Shown one piece after another: positions 1 through 8,667 of a stretch of 64,000 bases of DNA. The stretch comes from Enterococcus cecorum DSM 20682 = ATCC 43198 (lineage in GTDB: Bacteria > Bacillota > Bacilli > Lactobacillales > Enterococcaceae). The stretch covers positions 745,501-809,500 of the forward strand of contig NZ_ASWI01000003.1 of NCBI RefSeq assembly GCF_000407565.1. The letters run 5' to 3'. The translations under genes and the position numbers were made by a program. A model generated the notes under the pieces. The model saw only the letters and a list, made by a program, of their open reading frames with translations. It was not told the DNA's origin and ran no database searches. Positions within the stretch are counted from its first letter, which is position 1. Each line of letters opens with the position of its first letter.

Positions 1-149
1 TTAATGTATTCTTATTTTTTTGATTTATATGAATTACAATTAAGTTGACGAGAGGAAAGTGTGGTTATAAGATGACTTTTCATAAGTGGTGGCAGCGATT
101 ACTCATTAGCCGTTATAGATAGAACATGGATGAAAAGAAGGGAAAAGCG

Positions 150-317
150 ATGAAAAAAGACCATTTATTAATCTTTAGTTTTGTATTAGCATTTTTACTG
201 TCGATAATTTTCAATGCATATCTTCCTTCCGTTGCAAAAGTATTTAATTTTGTCACTTTTTGGATGCTAATTGCTGTGATAGTATATAGAGTCTTAATAA
301 ATAGAAGAAAGAGATGA
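150..317 (+). CDS. small membrane protein, 55 aa
   Basis: Unrecognised small protein with two hydrophobic stretches (about residues 6-22 and 31-49) and a basic Arg/Lys tail, so it probably crosses the membrane twice. An ATG at 126 is in frame, but the start at 150 has AAGGG eight bases upstream and gives a typical MKK beginning. It lies 15 bases before another small membrane protein, so the two are probably co-transcribed. No function can be assigned from the sequence. Confidence 0.5.
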   Translation: MKKDHLLIFSFVLAFLLSIIFNAYLPSVAKVFNFVTFWMLIAVIVYRVLINRRKR

Positions 318-332
318 AGAAGGGAATTTCAG

Positions 333-593
333 ATGGTAATTAAGAAGTATTATCCAGTTCTACTTGTGATTGGTCTGTTGTTTTGGTTGAGTGTGTTTAT
401 CCTCCCTACTGATTTTTTGAGTGATATTTTGGGAAATTTTCGTTGGGGTGGTGTCGTTGGGTTGATTATTAATCCGATAATTGGCATAATCTGTTTACTG
501 CTGGCTCTATGCTATAAGAATTATTGGATAGCTGGCTTAAGCATTCTTTTAGCTGGACTTCTTCCACTTGCAATTACGTTATTTGGGTTTTAA
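333..593 (+). CDS. small hydrophobic membrane protein, 86 aa
   Basis: Unrecognised protein made almost entirely of hydrophobic segments: one near residues 8-24, one near 38-58 and one near 65-84, i.e. about three transmembrane helices. AGAAGGGA sits upstream of the ATG. It follows the 55-aa membrane protein closely and a hairpin follows its stop. The pair resembles small accessory or immunity-like membrane proteins only in general character. No domain is recognised. Confidence 0.55.
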   Translation: MVIKKYYPVLLVIGLLFWLSVFILPTDFLSDILGNFRWGGVVGLIINPIIGIICLLLALCYKNYWIAGLSILLAGLLPLAITLFGF

Positions 594-599
594 GTACGT

Positions 600-635
600 C
601 ATTCTCCTTCGAAAATTAAATGAGGGAGAATGATT
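600..635 (+). terminator. hairpin after small membrane genes
   Basis: CATTCTCC pairs with GGAGAATG (8 bp) around a 17-base loop, just after the stop of the 86-aa gene. The following T-tract is weak, so this is only a possible terminator. Confidence 0.4.
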
Positions 636-790
636 ATTTCGTTATAATGGTAACGCTTTATACTAAGTGTGAGTTGTGATATAATGAACTTGTAGAAGTG
701 ACGGAGTAACAAAGGGATAGGAAAAATCTTGATAGCTAATCCTGTTTACTCATCATTGGAGTTACACATTAGAAAGAAAGGGTGAGTCTT

Positions 791-1021
791 ATGTTGCAAG
801 AATTAAACAAAAAAATGAGAAGTCTGGATCTAAAATTTAGAAGTTTAGATAGTACGATGAAATTTTTGGTTGTCATTTATGGCGCGCTATTTGGCTTTAT
901 GACTGGTTACTTAATCTATAAATTATTTGTGGTACACGACTATTTCTTTCTATTCATTTACATTATTTTTATGATTGGAATGTATATCAATTTGTATTTT
1001 CAAAAAAAGTATCCGATGTGA
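791..1021 (+). CDS. small membrane protein, 76 aa
   Basis: Hypothetical protein with a charged, heptad-like N-terminal helix (residues 1-22, rich in Leu, Lys and Arg) followed by two hydrophobic segments (about 25-45 and 49-68). The ATG at 791 is preferred over the in-frame GTG at 782 because the AAAGGGTGAG site is too close to the GTG. It stands alone between a weak hairpin upstream and a good terminator downstream. Confidence 0.5.
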   Translation: MLQELNKKMRSLDLKFRSLDSTMKFLVVIYGALFGFMTGYLIYKLFVVHDYFFLFIYIIFMIGMYINLYFQKKYPM

Positions 1022-1086
1022 GCTTGCTTTGAGTGCGTGCTACTTTTTAAAAATGATAAAGGAATACGGAATTTAGGTATAATTAG

Positions 1087-1125
1087 AAACGATGTGATGA
1101 ATTTGATTTCGGGCATCGTTTTTTT
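1087..1125 (+). terminator. Rho-independent terminator
   Basis: AAACGATG pairs with CATCGTTT and runs into seven T residues. It ends the 76-aa gene and insulates ftsK. Confidence 0.75.
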
Positions 1126-1172
1126 GTCATATTTTTAGTATAATGGAAAGGATGAAGGGGTTGAAATGATTT

Positions 1173-3590
1173 ATGGCGCAAAGAAAGAAAAGAAAATCGA
1201 CCAAGAGAACAAAAAAACAGCAAGCCAATAATCAAACCATGGCAATGATTATTACCGGCTTTTCTTTTATTTTTTTAAGTTTACTTGGTTTATTTAAATT
1301 AGGCTTTTTAGGCATTTTATTTGCCAATATATTAAGATTTTTTGTTGGAAATACGTACCCATTATTAGCGGTAATACTCATTTTTTATGGAATCTGGTTA
1401 TTGGTCAAACATCAGCTCACCGTCTTTGATTCTCGTAAGCGTAGTGCTGGTTTGGCATTAACCTATGTTGGGATATTAGTGATTGTTTCGGCGATGCTTT
1501 TTGCGAAGATTCATACTAAAAATCCTAATATTTTAGGAACAACGCTAAATCTATGGGTGAGTGATTTAAAACATAGCCAAATTAGCCAAAGTCTTGGTGG
1601 AGGCATGATTGGTGGCGCGCTCTACCAAGTAACTTACTTCTTAGTGGCCCAATTTGGTAGTTATGTATTGGGTGTCTTAAGTATTTTTGTTGGGGTCTTT
1701 TTATTTACGCAAAAGTCGGCGCAAGATTTGATTGATTTTCTTCAAGATTTTGGCGAGGCAATTAGTCAACGTCTCAAGGTCAGTGAAGAAAAACAAAAAT
1801 TGCGTGAAGAAAAGAAAAAGGCCAAACAAGCGAAAAAAGAGGCTGAAAAAGAAGCACTCCGTCAGCAAATGTTAGAACAGCAGAAAAATCAAGTGCGACC
1901 TTTTACTGAAACTGAGGAACAAGAACGCCAACATAAAGCACCAGAAATGATTATTGAGCCTCATCAGATGAGTTTGATTGAGCCAACTGAGGCTGAAAAG
2001 TTAATGCAAGAACAAAAGGATGCGAGTCAGGTTCCACCCAAACGTTCCCGCAAAACCAAAGCAGCTCCTGAAGAGGACATAGAAGGCGATGATCCATTAG
2101 AATTTAGCATGGAAAATGAGGAGCCAGATGAATTTTATGAGTTGCCACCAAGTACGTTGCTTGATCCGGCGAAAGTTCAAGATCAAAGCGATGAATATGA
2201 AAAAATTAAGCAAAACGGGGAAATCTTAAATCAGACTTTCCAAAGCTTTGGCGTCGATGCTACGGTGGTGAAGGCAAGCTTAGGCCCTTCTGTGACGAAA
2301 TTTGAGATTCAGCCAGCTGTTGGGGTAAAAGTGAGCAAAATTGTTAGTTTAACCGATGATATTGCCTTAGCTTTAGCGGCCAAAGATATTCGGATGGAAG
2401 CACCCATTCCAGGTAAGTCATTGATTGGGATTGAGGTGCCAAACCAAAATATTTCGATGGTTTCATTTAGAGAAGTTATTGAAGCCACACCGGCACATCC
2501 AGATAAGATTCTTGAAGTGCCATTAGGTCGTGATATTTCTGGTAAAGTGCAGACATGTGATTTAACGAAAATGCCGCACTTATTGATTGCTGGTTCGACA
2601 GGTAGTGGGAAGTCGGTAGCGATTAATGGGATTATCACCAGTATTTTGATGCAAGCCAAACCACATCAAGTGAAATTAATGATGGTTGATCCGAAAATGG
2701 TTGAGTTGAATGTGTATAATGGGATTCCGCATCTGTTAACACCAGTGGTAACCAACCCACGTAAAGCTGCCCAAGCGCTTCAAAAAGTCGTGAAAGAAAT
2801 GGAAGAACGCTATGAAAAATTTGCGGCTACTGGTGTGCGCAACATTGCTGGTTATAATGAACTAATTGAAGCAAAAAATCAAGAAGATGGGCAAAAACGT
2901 CCAATTCTACCATTTATTGTGGTGATTGTTGATGAATTGGCTGACTTGATGATGGTCGCAAGTAATGAAGTTGAAGATGCGATTATTCGTTTAGCACAAA
3001 TGGCCCGGGCAGCTGGGATTCATATGATTTTAGCCACACAACGTCCAAGTGTTGATGTCATTACGGGAATTATCAAAGCCAATGTACCTTCACGTATTGC
3101 CTTTGCAGTATCTTCAGGAACGGATTCGCGCACCATTATTGATAGTCATGGGGCGGAAAAACTATTGGGACGTGGAGATATGCTTTACCTACCAATGGGT
3201 GAGAATAAACCTATCCGTGTGCAGGGAGCCTTTATTTCAGATGGAGAAGTTGAGCGTATTGTCAAATTTGTGACCGATCAAATGGGGGCAAATTATGACG
3301 AGAAGATGATGAATCTGGAAGAAGAAGCACCAAGTGAAAGCAACAATGACTATCCACAAGATGAATTGTATGAAGAAGCCAAGGCCTTAGTTGTTGAGAT
3401 GCAAACGGCAAGTGTTTCGCTTTTACAACGGCGCTTTAGAATTGGTTATAATCGAGCTGCCCGTCTGGTAGATGAGTTAGAAGCCAATGGGGTAGTTGGC
3501 CCTTCTGAGGGGAGTAAACCACGGAAAGTTTATCTGGAATCCCTAGATACACCTGCGGAGTATGATGAGCTGCCTCAAGATTATGAATAA
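1173..3590 (+). CDS. ftsK: DNA translocase FtsK/SpoIIIE
   Basis: Double-stranded DNA motor that clears chromosome ends through the closing septum. The 805-residue protein has the family layout: a Lys/Arg-rich start, about four membrane helices between residues 22 and 180, a charged Gln/Glu/Lys linker (about 190-340), then the RecA-like motor with Walker A GSTGSGKS near residue 475 and Walker B-type [10 protein letters not shown] near 587. The C-terminal gamma winged helix, which reads oriented DNA motifs, spans about 730-790 ([21 protein letters not shown]). Length and domain order are normal. It is a single gene between two terminators. The SD (AAGGGG) is a little far from the ATG. Confidence 0.95.
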   Translation: MAQRKKRKSTKRTKKQQANNQTMAMIITGFSFIFLSLLGLFKLGFLGILFANILRFFVGNTYPLLAVILIFYGIWLLVKHQLTVFDSRKRSAGLALTYVGILVIVSAMLFAKIHTKNPNILGTTLNLWVSDLKHSQISQSLGGGMIGGALYQVTYFLVAQFGSYVLGVLSIFVGVFLFTQKSAQDLIDFLQDFGEAISQRLKVSEEKQKLREEKKKAKQAKKEAEKEALRQQMLEQQKNQVRPFTETEEQERQHKAPEMIIEPHQMSLIEPTEAEKLMQEQKDASQVPPKRSRKTKAAPEEDIEGDDPLEFSMENEEPDEFYELPPSTLLDPAKVQDQSDEYEKIKQNGEILNQTFQSFGVDATVVKASLGPSVTKFEIQPAVGVKVSKIVSLTDDIALALAAKDIRMEAPIPGKSLIGIEVPNQNISMVSFREVIEATPAHPDKILEVPLGRDISGKVQTCDLTKMPHLLIAGSTGSGKSVAINGIITSILMQAKPHQVKLMMVDPKMVELNVYNGIPHLLTPVVTNPRKAAQALQKVVKEMEERYEKFAATGVRNIAGYNELIEAKNQEDGQKRPILPFIVVIVDELADLMMVASNEVEDAIIRLAQMARAAGIHMILATQRPSVDVITGIIKANVPSRIAFAVSSGTDSRTIIDSHGAEKLLGRGDMLYLPMGENKPIRVQGAFISDGEVERIVKFVTDQMGANYDEKMMNLEEEAPSESNNDYPQDELYEEAKALVVEMQTASVSLLQRRFRIGYNRAARLVDELEANGVVGPSEGSKPRKVYLESLDTPAEYDELPQDYE

Positions 3591-3596
3591 CAAATT

Positions 3597-3643
3597 AGCC
3601 TTGCTAGGTCGAGAGGATCGACTCTGATAGCAAGGCTTTTGTT
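3597..3643 (+). terminator. Rho-independent terminator of ftsK
   Basis: AGCCTTGCTA pairs perfectly with TAGCAAGGCT, followed by TTTTGTTG, six bases after the ftsK stop. Confidence 0.85.
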
Positions 3644-3704
3644 GTATTGTGTATTTTTTATTTGTGATAAAATGTACAAGTATATTAAATATAAAGGAAT
3701 TAAG

Positions 3705-4964
3705 ATGAAAACACTTAAACAACAAATCAATCACTATGTATTTCCCTTAATCGCCAGTCAGTTGCTACAGATGGCGATTGGCATTGCAGCACTACACTTT
3801 GCAACAGCCGGTTCTACGCATTCTCTTTCTGCCATTACGATTATTCAAAATTTTTTATATGCCTTTGGTGGAATATTAGGGGCATTTAGTCTGAGTTTTA
3901 ATATTTTGGCGGCGCGAAGTTTTTACCAAGAGAAGCAACAGTTCCAGCAATATGTACATTCAGCCTTGCGCTTGTGTTTATTATTTGGCGGGGGCTTCTT
4001 AGCTCTTTGCTTGCTTTTTGGCAAACTGTTTTTGCGATATTTTTATGGTTTTCAAGGGGATTTATTGCTAAAAGCGAGTCAGTATCTCTATATCATGTCG
4101 GGCTATATCTTACTATTATTGCTTTCGTTTCTTTTTAGCAATCTGCTCAAATTCGCCCAAAAGACAACAGTGATTTTTCGTATCGGCGTAATCAGTGCTT
4201 TACTCGAATGTGGCTTGAATATCATTTTAGTGCCACTGTGGGAGATTCAAGGAGCGGCCTTAGCGAATATGGCAGGTGTCTTGTACCTCGTATTGGCCTA
4301 TTTATGGCATATTTTTCCCATCCTCAAGCAAAGTCTCTTGCAATCAGCTAATCAAATGCTTGCTATCACACGTTTAGGTATTCCGTTAGCCATCCAGGAA
4401 ATATTTGAGAGTGTCTTATTTATCCTCGTTTTTGAAAGTTTTATGGGACATTTGGGGAATACTACGCTAGGTGCTTATGCTGTCATTTCTCAAATGTTTG
4501 CAATTATAAAATTACCAAGTCTAATGTATGCCAATAGTTTGCCAGTCTTTTTACCAGAAGTCACTCAAAAACAAAAGGCACAACTGTTAAAATGGTTATT
4601 GCGGATAAATTTTCTATTGTTTATTGGGCTATCCATTGTAGGAACTTTGACTATCCCAGCTTTTGCGCAACTTTTTACCCAGCAAATGTTTAGTCACTTA
4701 ACATTCATGGCGGGATTTACTTTTAGTGTGATGCTAGCTGTCCCATTTTATGAAATCATTAAGGTCTACTTACAAGCGCAAAATCATGAAAAAATGGTTG
4801 TTATGCAAACAATTATTGTTAATCTAGCAGGTTTGCTCGTGATGTTTGTTTGTCAGTTGATACATATTCAAACTTACTATAGCCTATTTGTGGTCTTTGG
4901 CTTGACGCAAGTGGTGCTCGCACTTAGATTTTCTCAGGTCAGTTTTCAGCAAAATTTAAAGTAG
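3705..4964 (+). CDS. MATE-family efflux protein
   Basis: Predicted integral membrane antiporter of the MATE (multidrug and toxin extrusion) superfamily, which exports organic cations using a Na+ or H+ gradient. The 419-residue protein is hydrophobic throughout, with about twelve helices. The N-terminal half has the family pattern (HYVFPLIASQLLQM, later FGGILGAFSLSFNILAARSF), as does the middle (IGVISALLECGLNIILVPLW). The start at 3705 (AAAGGAATTAAG before ATG) is chosen over an upstream in-frame ATG at 3639 that lies inside the ftsK terminator. It is somewhat shorter than typical 440-460 aa members. Substrate is unknown. Confidence 0.8.
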   Translation: MKTLKQQINHYVFPLIASQLLQMAIGIAALHFATAGSTHSLSAITIIQNFLYAFGGILGAFSLSFNILAARSFYQEKQQFQQYVHSALRLCLLFGGGFLALCLLFGKLFLRYFYGFQGDLLLKASQYLYIMSGYILLLLLSFLFSNLLKFAQKTTVIFRIGVISALLECGLNIILVPLWEIQGAALANMAGVLYLVLAYLWHIFPILKQSLLQSANQMLAITRLGIPLAIQEIFESVLFILVFESFMGHLGNTTLGAYAVISQMFAIIKLPSLMYANSLPVFLPEVTQKQKAQLLKWLLRINFLLFIGLSIVGTLTIPAFAQLFTQQMFSHLTFMAGFTFSVMLAVPFYEIIKVYLQAQNHEKMVVMQTIIVNLAGLLVMFVCQLIHIQTYYSLFVVFGLTQVVLALRFSQVSFQQNLK

Positions 4965-4970
4965 ATTTCA

Positions 4971-4999
4971 TTGCATTTCCCTAAATTTTTCGCTATAGT
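4971..4999 (+). promoter_or_regulatory. sigma-A promoter of rlmN
   Basis: TTGCAT, a 17-base spacer and TATAGT, ending 33 bases before the TTG start of rlmN. Confidence 0.65.
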
Positions 5000-5032
5000 G
5001 GATACGATATTGATAAAGTGAGGGAAAAACGA

Positions 5033-6091
5033 TTGAAACCATCTATTTATGGATTAGAAAAAGCAGAATTAATTGCCTGGTTTGAAGCAAATGGCGAAAA
5101 GAAATTCCGTGCGACTCAAGTTTGGGAATGGTTATATGAAAAGCGAGTGATGACTTTTGCGGAAATGACCAACCTATCCAAAGCCTTGATTGCTAAATTA
5201 GAAGAGAACTTTGAGATTTGTCCGTTAAATCAAATTGTCGTGCAAGAATCAAGTGACGGTACAGTAAAATATTTATTTGAATTACCTGATAAGCATATGA
5301 TTGAAACAGTTTTAATGCGTCAAGATTACGGAATGAGTGTCTGTGTGACGACGCAGGTGGGCTGTAATATTGGTTGTACCTTCTGTGCGAGTGGCTTATT
5401 GAAAAAACAACGCGACCTGACAGCTGGGGAAATCATGGCCCAAATCATGCTTGTGCAACACTATTTTGATGAGCGTGACTTAGGTGAACGTGTTTCTCAT
5501 ATCGTGGTGATGGGAATTGGTGAACCTTTTGATAATTATGATAATGTAACGAAATTTTTACGCATCGTGAATGATCCAAAAGGTATGGCTATTGGTGCGC
5601 GTCATATTACTGTTTCAACGAGTGGGATTGTACCGAAGATTAAAGAGTTTGCTGATAATGGTTTACAAGTAAATCTTGCAATCTCTTTACATGCGCCAAA
5701 TGATGAATTACGTACATCTATCATGCGTATTAACCGCAGCTTCCCATTGGCAAAATTAATGGATGCGGTAGATTTCTATTTAGAAAAGACTAACCGCCGT
5801 ATTACCTTTGAATATATTATGTTGGCCGGTGTGAATGACCGTGTGCATCATGCCCAAGAATTGGCGAATTTACTCAAAGATAAGAAGAAACTAGCCTATG
5901 TGAACTTAATTCCATATAATCCAGTCAGTGAACATGACCAATATTCAAGAAGTAGCAAAGACGATGTATTGCGTTTCTATGATACATTGAAGAAAAATGG
6001 CGTTAACTGTGTCATCCGTAAAGAACACGGAACCGACATCGATGCCGCCTGTGGCCAACTACGAAGCAAACAAATGAAAAAAAGGTCGTGA
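5033..6091 (+). CDS. rlmN: 23S rRNA/tRNA adenine-C2 methyltransferase RlmN
   Basis: Radical-SAM enzyme that methylates C2 of A2503 in 23S rRNA and A37 in some tRNAs. The 352-residue protein carries the 4Fe-4S motif [11 protein letters not shown] (Cys about 111, 115, 118), the SAM-binding [12 protein letters not shown], and the C-terminal catalytic Cys in [12 protein letters not shown]. The start is taken as the TTG at 5033 because AGGG lies about eight bases upstream and the protein then begins like its homologues ([12 protein letters not shown]); a GTG at 5018 lacks an SD. The last two sense codons and the TGA stop overlap the beginning of an intergenic repeat (GGTCGTGA), so the repeat seems to supply the C-terminus. 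Confidence 0.95.
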   Translation: MKPSIYGLEKAELIAWFEANGEKKFRATQVWEWLYEKRVMTFAEMTNLSKALIAKLEENFEICPLNQIVVQESSDGTVKYLFELPDKHMIETVLMRQDYGMSVCVTTQVGCNIGCTFCASGLLKKQRDLTAGEIMAQIMLVQHYFDERDLGERVSHIVVMGIGEPFDNYDNVTKFLRIVNDPKGMAIGARHITVSTSGIVPKIKEFADNGLQVNLAISLHAPNDELRTSIMRINRSFPLAKLMDAVDFYLEKTNRRITFEYIMLAGVNDRVHHAQELANLLKDKKKLAYVNLIPYNPVSEHDQYSRSSKDDVLRFYDTLKKNGVNCVIRKEHGTDIDAACGQLRSKQMKKRS

Positions 6092-6285
6092 GAAGGGTCG
6101 ATTAGCTACAAGCAGCTAAGTTTGTCCGGAATGTCAGGAAAATCCACTATGTTTTAAGATTTTCCTAGACAGGCCGGCTTAGATGCGATGTAGCTACCCT
6201 TCGAACGCCGTGTATAAAGGGATGTGAGGCAGCTCGCCGAATACAGATTAAAAAGGTCGTAAATCGACTCGGGCAGCTACGTAGT
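6083..6285. repeat. palindromic intergenic repeat block 1
   Basis: About 200 bases of long imperfect palindrome. Outer arms are GAAGGGT...AGCTAC and GTAGCTACCCTTC; inner arms are AGGAAAATC and GATTTTCCT. The same unit (GTCCGGAATGTCAGGAAAAT to TAGCTACCCTTCGAAC) recurs reversed at about 20198-20283. The block ends with GGTCGTAAATCGACTCGGGC, the same opening seen in block 2. It starts inside the 3' end of rlmN. Confidence 0.8.
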
Positions 6286-6305
6286 TCGAAATGAATTCAA
6301 TCCAT

Positions 6306-6353
6306 AATGACTTGTTTTCTTTTAAAAAATTGAAGGAGGCAAGTCATTTTTTT
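6306..6353 (+). terminator. Rho-independent terminator
   Basis: AATGACTTG pairs with CAAGTCATT and is followed by TTTTT. It lies after repeat block 1 and before the oppA1 promoter, so it separates rlmN from oppA1. Confidence 0.75.
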
Positions 6354-6452
6354 GCATTTTTTAAAAAAAGCTTCCTTGCTTGATTTTTCAGACAATTCAG
6401 AACAAACAAGATAAATTATCAGTTATATTATTAAAAACGGATGAAAATTATG

Positions 6453-6481
6453 TTGATTTTTTAATAATTAATCATTATTAT
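6453..6481 (+). promoter_or_regulatory. oppA1 promoter with candidate TldR target
   Basis: TTGATT (6453-6458), a 17-base spacer and TATTAT (6476-6481), 54 bases before the oppA1 start. The spacer holds TTTAA (6460-6464) followed by TAATTAATCAT. The oppA2 promoter has the same arrangement. A protein bound in the spacer would block RNA polymerase. Promoter boxes are seen directly; target status is inferred from the TnpB-like gene and RNA downstream of oppF. Confidence 0.6.
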
Positions 6482-6534
6482 TAGTTTATCTCTCATAGTA
6501 TTGAAAGATAGATGGATAAAAGGGTGGAATGAAA

Positions 6535-8184
6535 ATGAAGAAAAAACAGGTATTAGCATCTTTTGCTTTATGCGCTTTAGTTTTAGCGGGATGTTCAACA
6601 GGTGGCGGTGACAAAGCCAAAACTGAAAGTGGCGATAAGGCTGCAAAACAAGAAATTAATGTCGTGGTCCAACAAGAAATGCCTTCAGGAGACCTTTCTT
6701 TAGCGACTGATACGATTAGTTTCACAGCTTTGAACAATGTGTATGAAGGGTTATATCGTTTGGATAAAAAAGACCAACCACAACCTGCAGGCGCTGAAAA
6801 AGAGGCAGAAGTATCTCAGGATGGTACGACTTATACCGTTAAATTACGTAAAGATGCTAAATGGTCAAATGGTGATCCAGTAACGGCCAAAGATTATGTC
6901 TATGGTTGGCAACGTACAGCAGATCCTAAAACAGCAGCTGAATATGCGTATCTATATGCATTAGTGAAAAACGGAGAAGCCATCATCAATGGTGAAAAAC
7001 CAGTGAGCGAATTAGGGATTAAAGCTGTAGATGATTACACATTAGAAATTCAATTAGAAAAGGCAACACCATACTTCCCATACTTAATGGCGTTTCCTTC
7101 TTTCTTCCCACAACATGAGGCAACGGTGAAAGAATTTGGCGATGCTTATGCGACAAAATCTAATAAATCTGTCTACAATGGACCTTTCGTATTAGATGGT
7201 TTTGATGGACCTGGTACCGATACTGAGTGGGCTTATAAGAAAAATGACTCTTATTGGGATGCAAAAAATGTCAAATTAGATAAAGTAAATGTCAATGTAG
7301 TCAAAGAATCTTCTACTTCATTGAACTTATTCAAAGATGGTCAAGCAGATGATGTCATTTTAACTGGTGAATTAGCCAAACAAATGAAAAATGATCCAGC
7401 TTATGTGACACAACCAGAAGCACGTACCACTTATTTAGAAGTAAACCAACGCGATGAAAAATCACCATATCGCAATGCTAATTTACGTAAAGCTTTTTCT
7501 TATGCTATTGACCGTAAATCTTTAGTGAATAATATCTTGGGCGATGGTTCTGCAGTGGCGACTGGTTTAGTTCCTACAGGTAATATGACAGGTCCAGATG
7601 GTAAAGACTTTACTGAAGATTCTAAAGTCAAAGTGACATACGATAAGAAAAAAGCCAAAGAATATTGGAACAAGGCTAAACAAGAGTTAGGCATTGATAG
7701 CTTAACAATTGAATTAGTTTCTGATGATACCGATGCGACGAAGAAAGTCAGTGAATACCTACAAAGTTCATTACAAGATACTTTAGATGGTGTGAAAGTG
7801 AACTTAACGCCAGTACCATTCTCTGTTCGTTTGGATCGCGGAAATAAAGGTCAATTCGATATGATTGTGAGTGGTTGGGCAGCTGACTATTTAGATGCAA
7901 GTAGCTTTACTGATTTATTCGTTACTGGTAATAGCTATAACCGTGGTCGCTGGAGTAATGCTGAATATGATAAATTAGTTGATGCTTCAGGTAATGCTGA
8001 TGCGACAGATGAAAAGAAACGTTGGGATGACTTACTAGATGCTGAAAAAGTACTTCTAGATGAAAGTGGCGTAATCCCAGTCTTCTATAAATCAGAAGCA
8101 CACTTACGCAATCCAAAAGTAAAAGGCATCGTTGCTCACCCAGCCGGCGCCCAATACGAATACAAATGGGTAGAAGTCAAATAA
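6535..8184 (+). CDS. oppA: oligopeptide ABC transporter substrate-binding lipoprotein (paralogue 1)
   Basis: Extracellular peptide-binding protein that hands oligopeptides to the OppBCDF permease. The 549-residue protein has a lipoprotein signal with lipobox LAGC (Cys about 19), then a family 5 solute-binding fold: the conserved YTVKLRKDAKWSNGDPVTAKD region near residue 100 and the SYAIDRKSLV region near 320. The ATG at 6535 is preferred to that at 6529 because GGGTGG is only one base from the latter. It is followed by an almost parallel gene, oppA2, with which it shares long identical stretches. It has its own promoter and is separated from oppA2 by a repeat block and terminator, so the two can be expressed independently. 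Confidence 0.92.
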   Translation: MKKKQVLASFALCALVLAGCSTGGGDKAKTESGDKAAKQEINVVVQQEMPSGDLSLATDTISFTALNNVYEGLYRLDKKDQPQPAGAEKEAEVSQDGTTYTVKLRKDAKWSNGDPVTAKDYVYGWQRTADPKTAAEYAYLYALVKNGEAIINGEKPVSELGIKAVDDYTLEIQLEKATPYFPYLMAFPSFFPQHEATVKEFGDAYATKSNKSVYNGPFVLDGFDGPGTDTEWAYKKNDSYWDAKNVKLDKVNVNVVKESSTSLNLFKDGQADDVILTGELAKQMKNDPAYVTQPEARTTYLEVNQRDEKSPYRNANLRKAFSYAIDRKSLVNNILGDGSAVATGLVPTGNMTGPDGKDFTEDSKVKVTYDKKKAKEYWNKAKQELGIDSLTIELVSDDTDATKKVSEYLQSSLQDTLDGVKVNLTPVPFSVRLDRGNKGQFDMIVSGWAADYLDASSFTDLFVTGNSYNRGRWSNAEYDKLVDASGNADATDEKKRWDDLLDAEKVLLDESGVIPVFYKSEAHLRNPKVKGIVAHPAGAQYEYKWVEVK

Positions 8185-8355
8185 GGTCGTAAATCGACTC
8201 GGGCAGCTACGAGCAAAAGGTTATCAATCAACTTGGTCAAATACGAGAAAATTCATGTGTTACCTACTACTAAGAAAATCGGATGAAAGGAGATTTTCTT
8301 AGGCAGGAGGGTGAATTTTCCGAGTATTTAGTTGATTGATACCGAGAAGGATAAG
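8184..8355. repeat. palindromic intergenic repeat block 2
   Basis: Starts directly at the oppA1 stop codon with AAGGTCGTAAATCGACTC. Outer arms TATCAATCAACT...AAATAC and GTATTTAGTTGATTGATA enclose inner arms CTAAGAAAATC and GATTTTCTTAG. The central AATCGGATGAAAGGAGATTT is conserved. It is nearly identical to 14826-14992 and appears reversed at about 20280-20430. Confidence 0.85.
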
Positions 8356-8361
8356 TTTATT

Positions 8362-8397
8362 TAAGCAGTCTGGCAGTTTGCTAGACTGCTTATTTTA
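8362..8397 (+). terminator. Rho-independent terminator of oppA1
   Basis: AAGCAGTCT pairs with AGACTGCTT (inner GC extends the stem), followed by ATTTTAAT. Confidence 0.75.
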
Positions 8398-8588
8398 ATG
8401 CTTACTTAAAATATGAATCTAATTGTTTGAAATAATCTGAATTTTTTTATTTTTGTAAAAAGAACAGAAAAAAATCTATATCTTTCTGATAATGTTAATA
8501 TAAAAATGTTTTACTGAAAAATAAAAACAAAAAATTGATAGCAACTTTCAAATATTATGAAAAATTAAAAATAATTGAGAAAAACTAG
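8398..8588. other. AT-rich region upstream of oppA2
   Basis: About 190 bases with no gene, very rich in A. It contains ATTATGAAAAA at 8564-8574, an 11-base exact match to 16250-16260 in the putative guide RNA tail of the TnpB-like gene. Otherwise nothing recognisable. Confidence 0.5.
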
Positions 8589-8617
8589 TTGAATTTTTAA
8601 TAATTATTATTTAAAAT
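8589..8617 (+). promoter_or_regulatory. oppA2 promoter with candidate TldR target
   Basis: TTGAAT (8589-8594), a 17-base spacer and TAAAAT (8612-8617), 50 bases before the oppA2 start. The spacer contains TTTAA (8596-8600) followed by TAATTATTAT. The first seven of those bases equal the proposed start of the guide at 16248-16254. The oppA1 promoter carries TTTAA plus TAATTA at the matching position. Confidence 0.62.
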
Positions 8618-8667
8618 TGCATTAAGCTAATTTTTTTAAAACAAAATTAATGATAGGGGAGTTTAGT

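Noticed and set aside
72-122. 16-codon ORF at the window start
   Set aside because: No convincing SD and too short; could be a peptide but unsupported.
2309-2659. Reverse-strand ORF of 116 codons
   Set aside because: Shadow of ftsK on the other strand; low-complexity residues and no SD.
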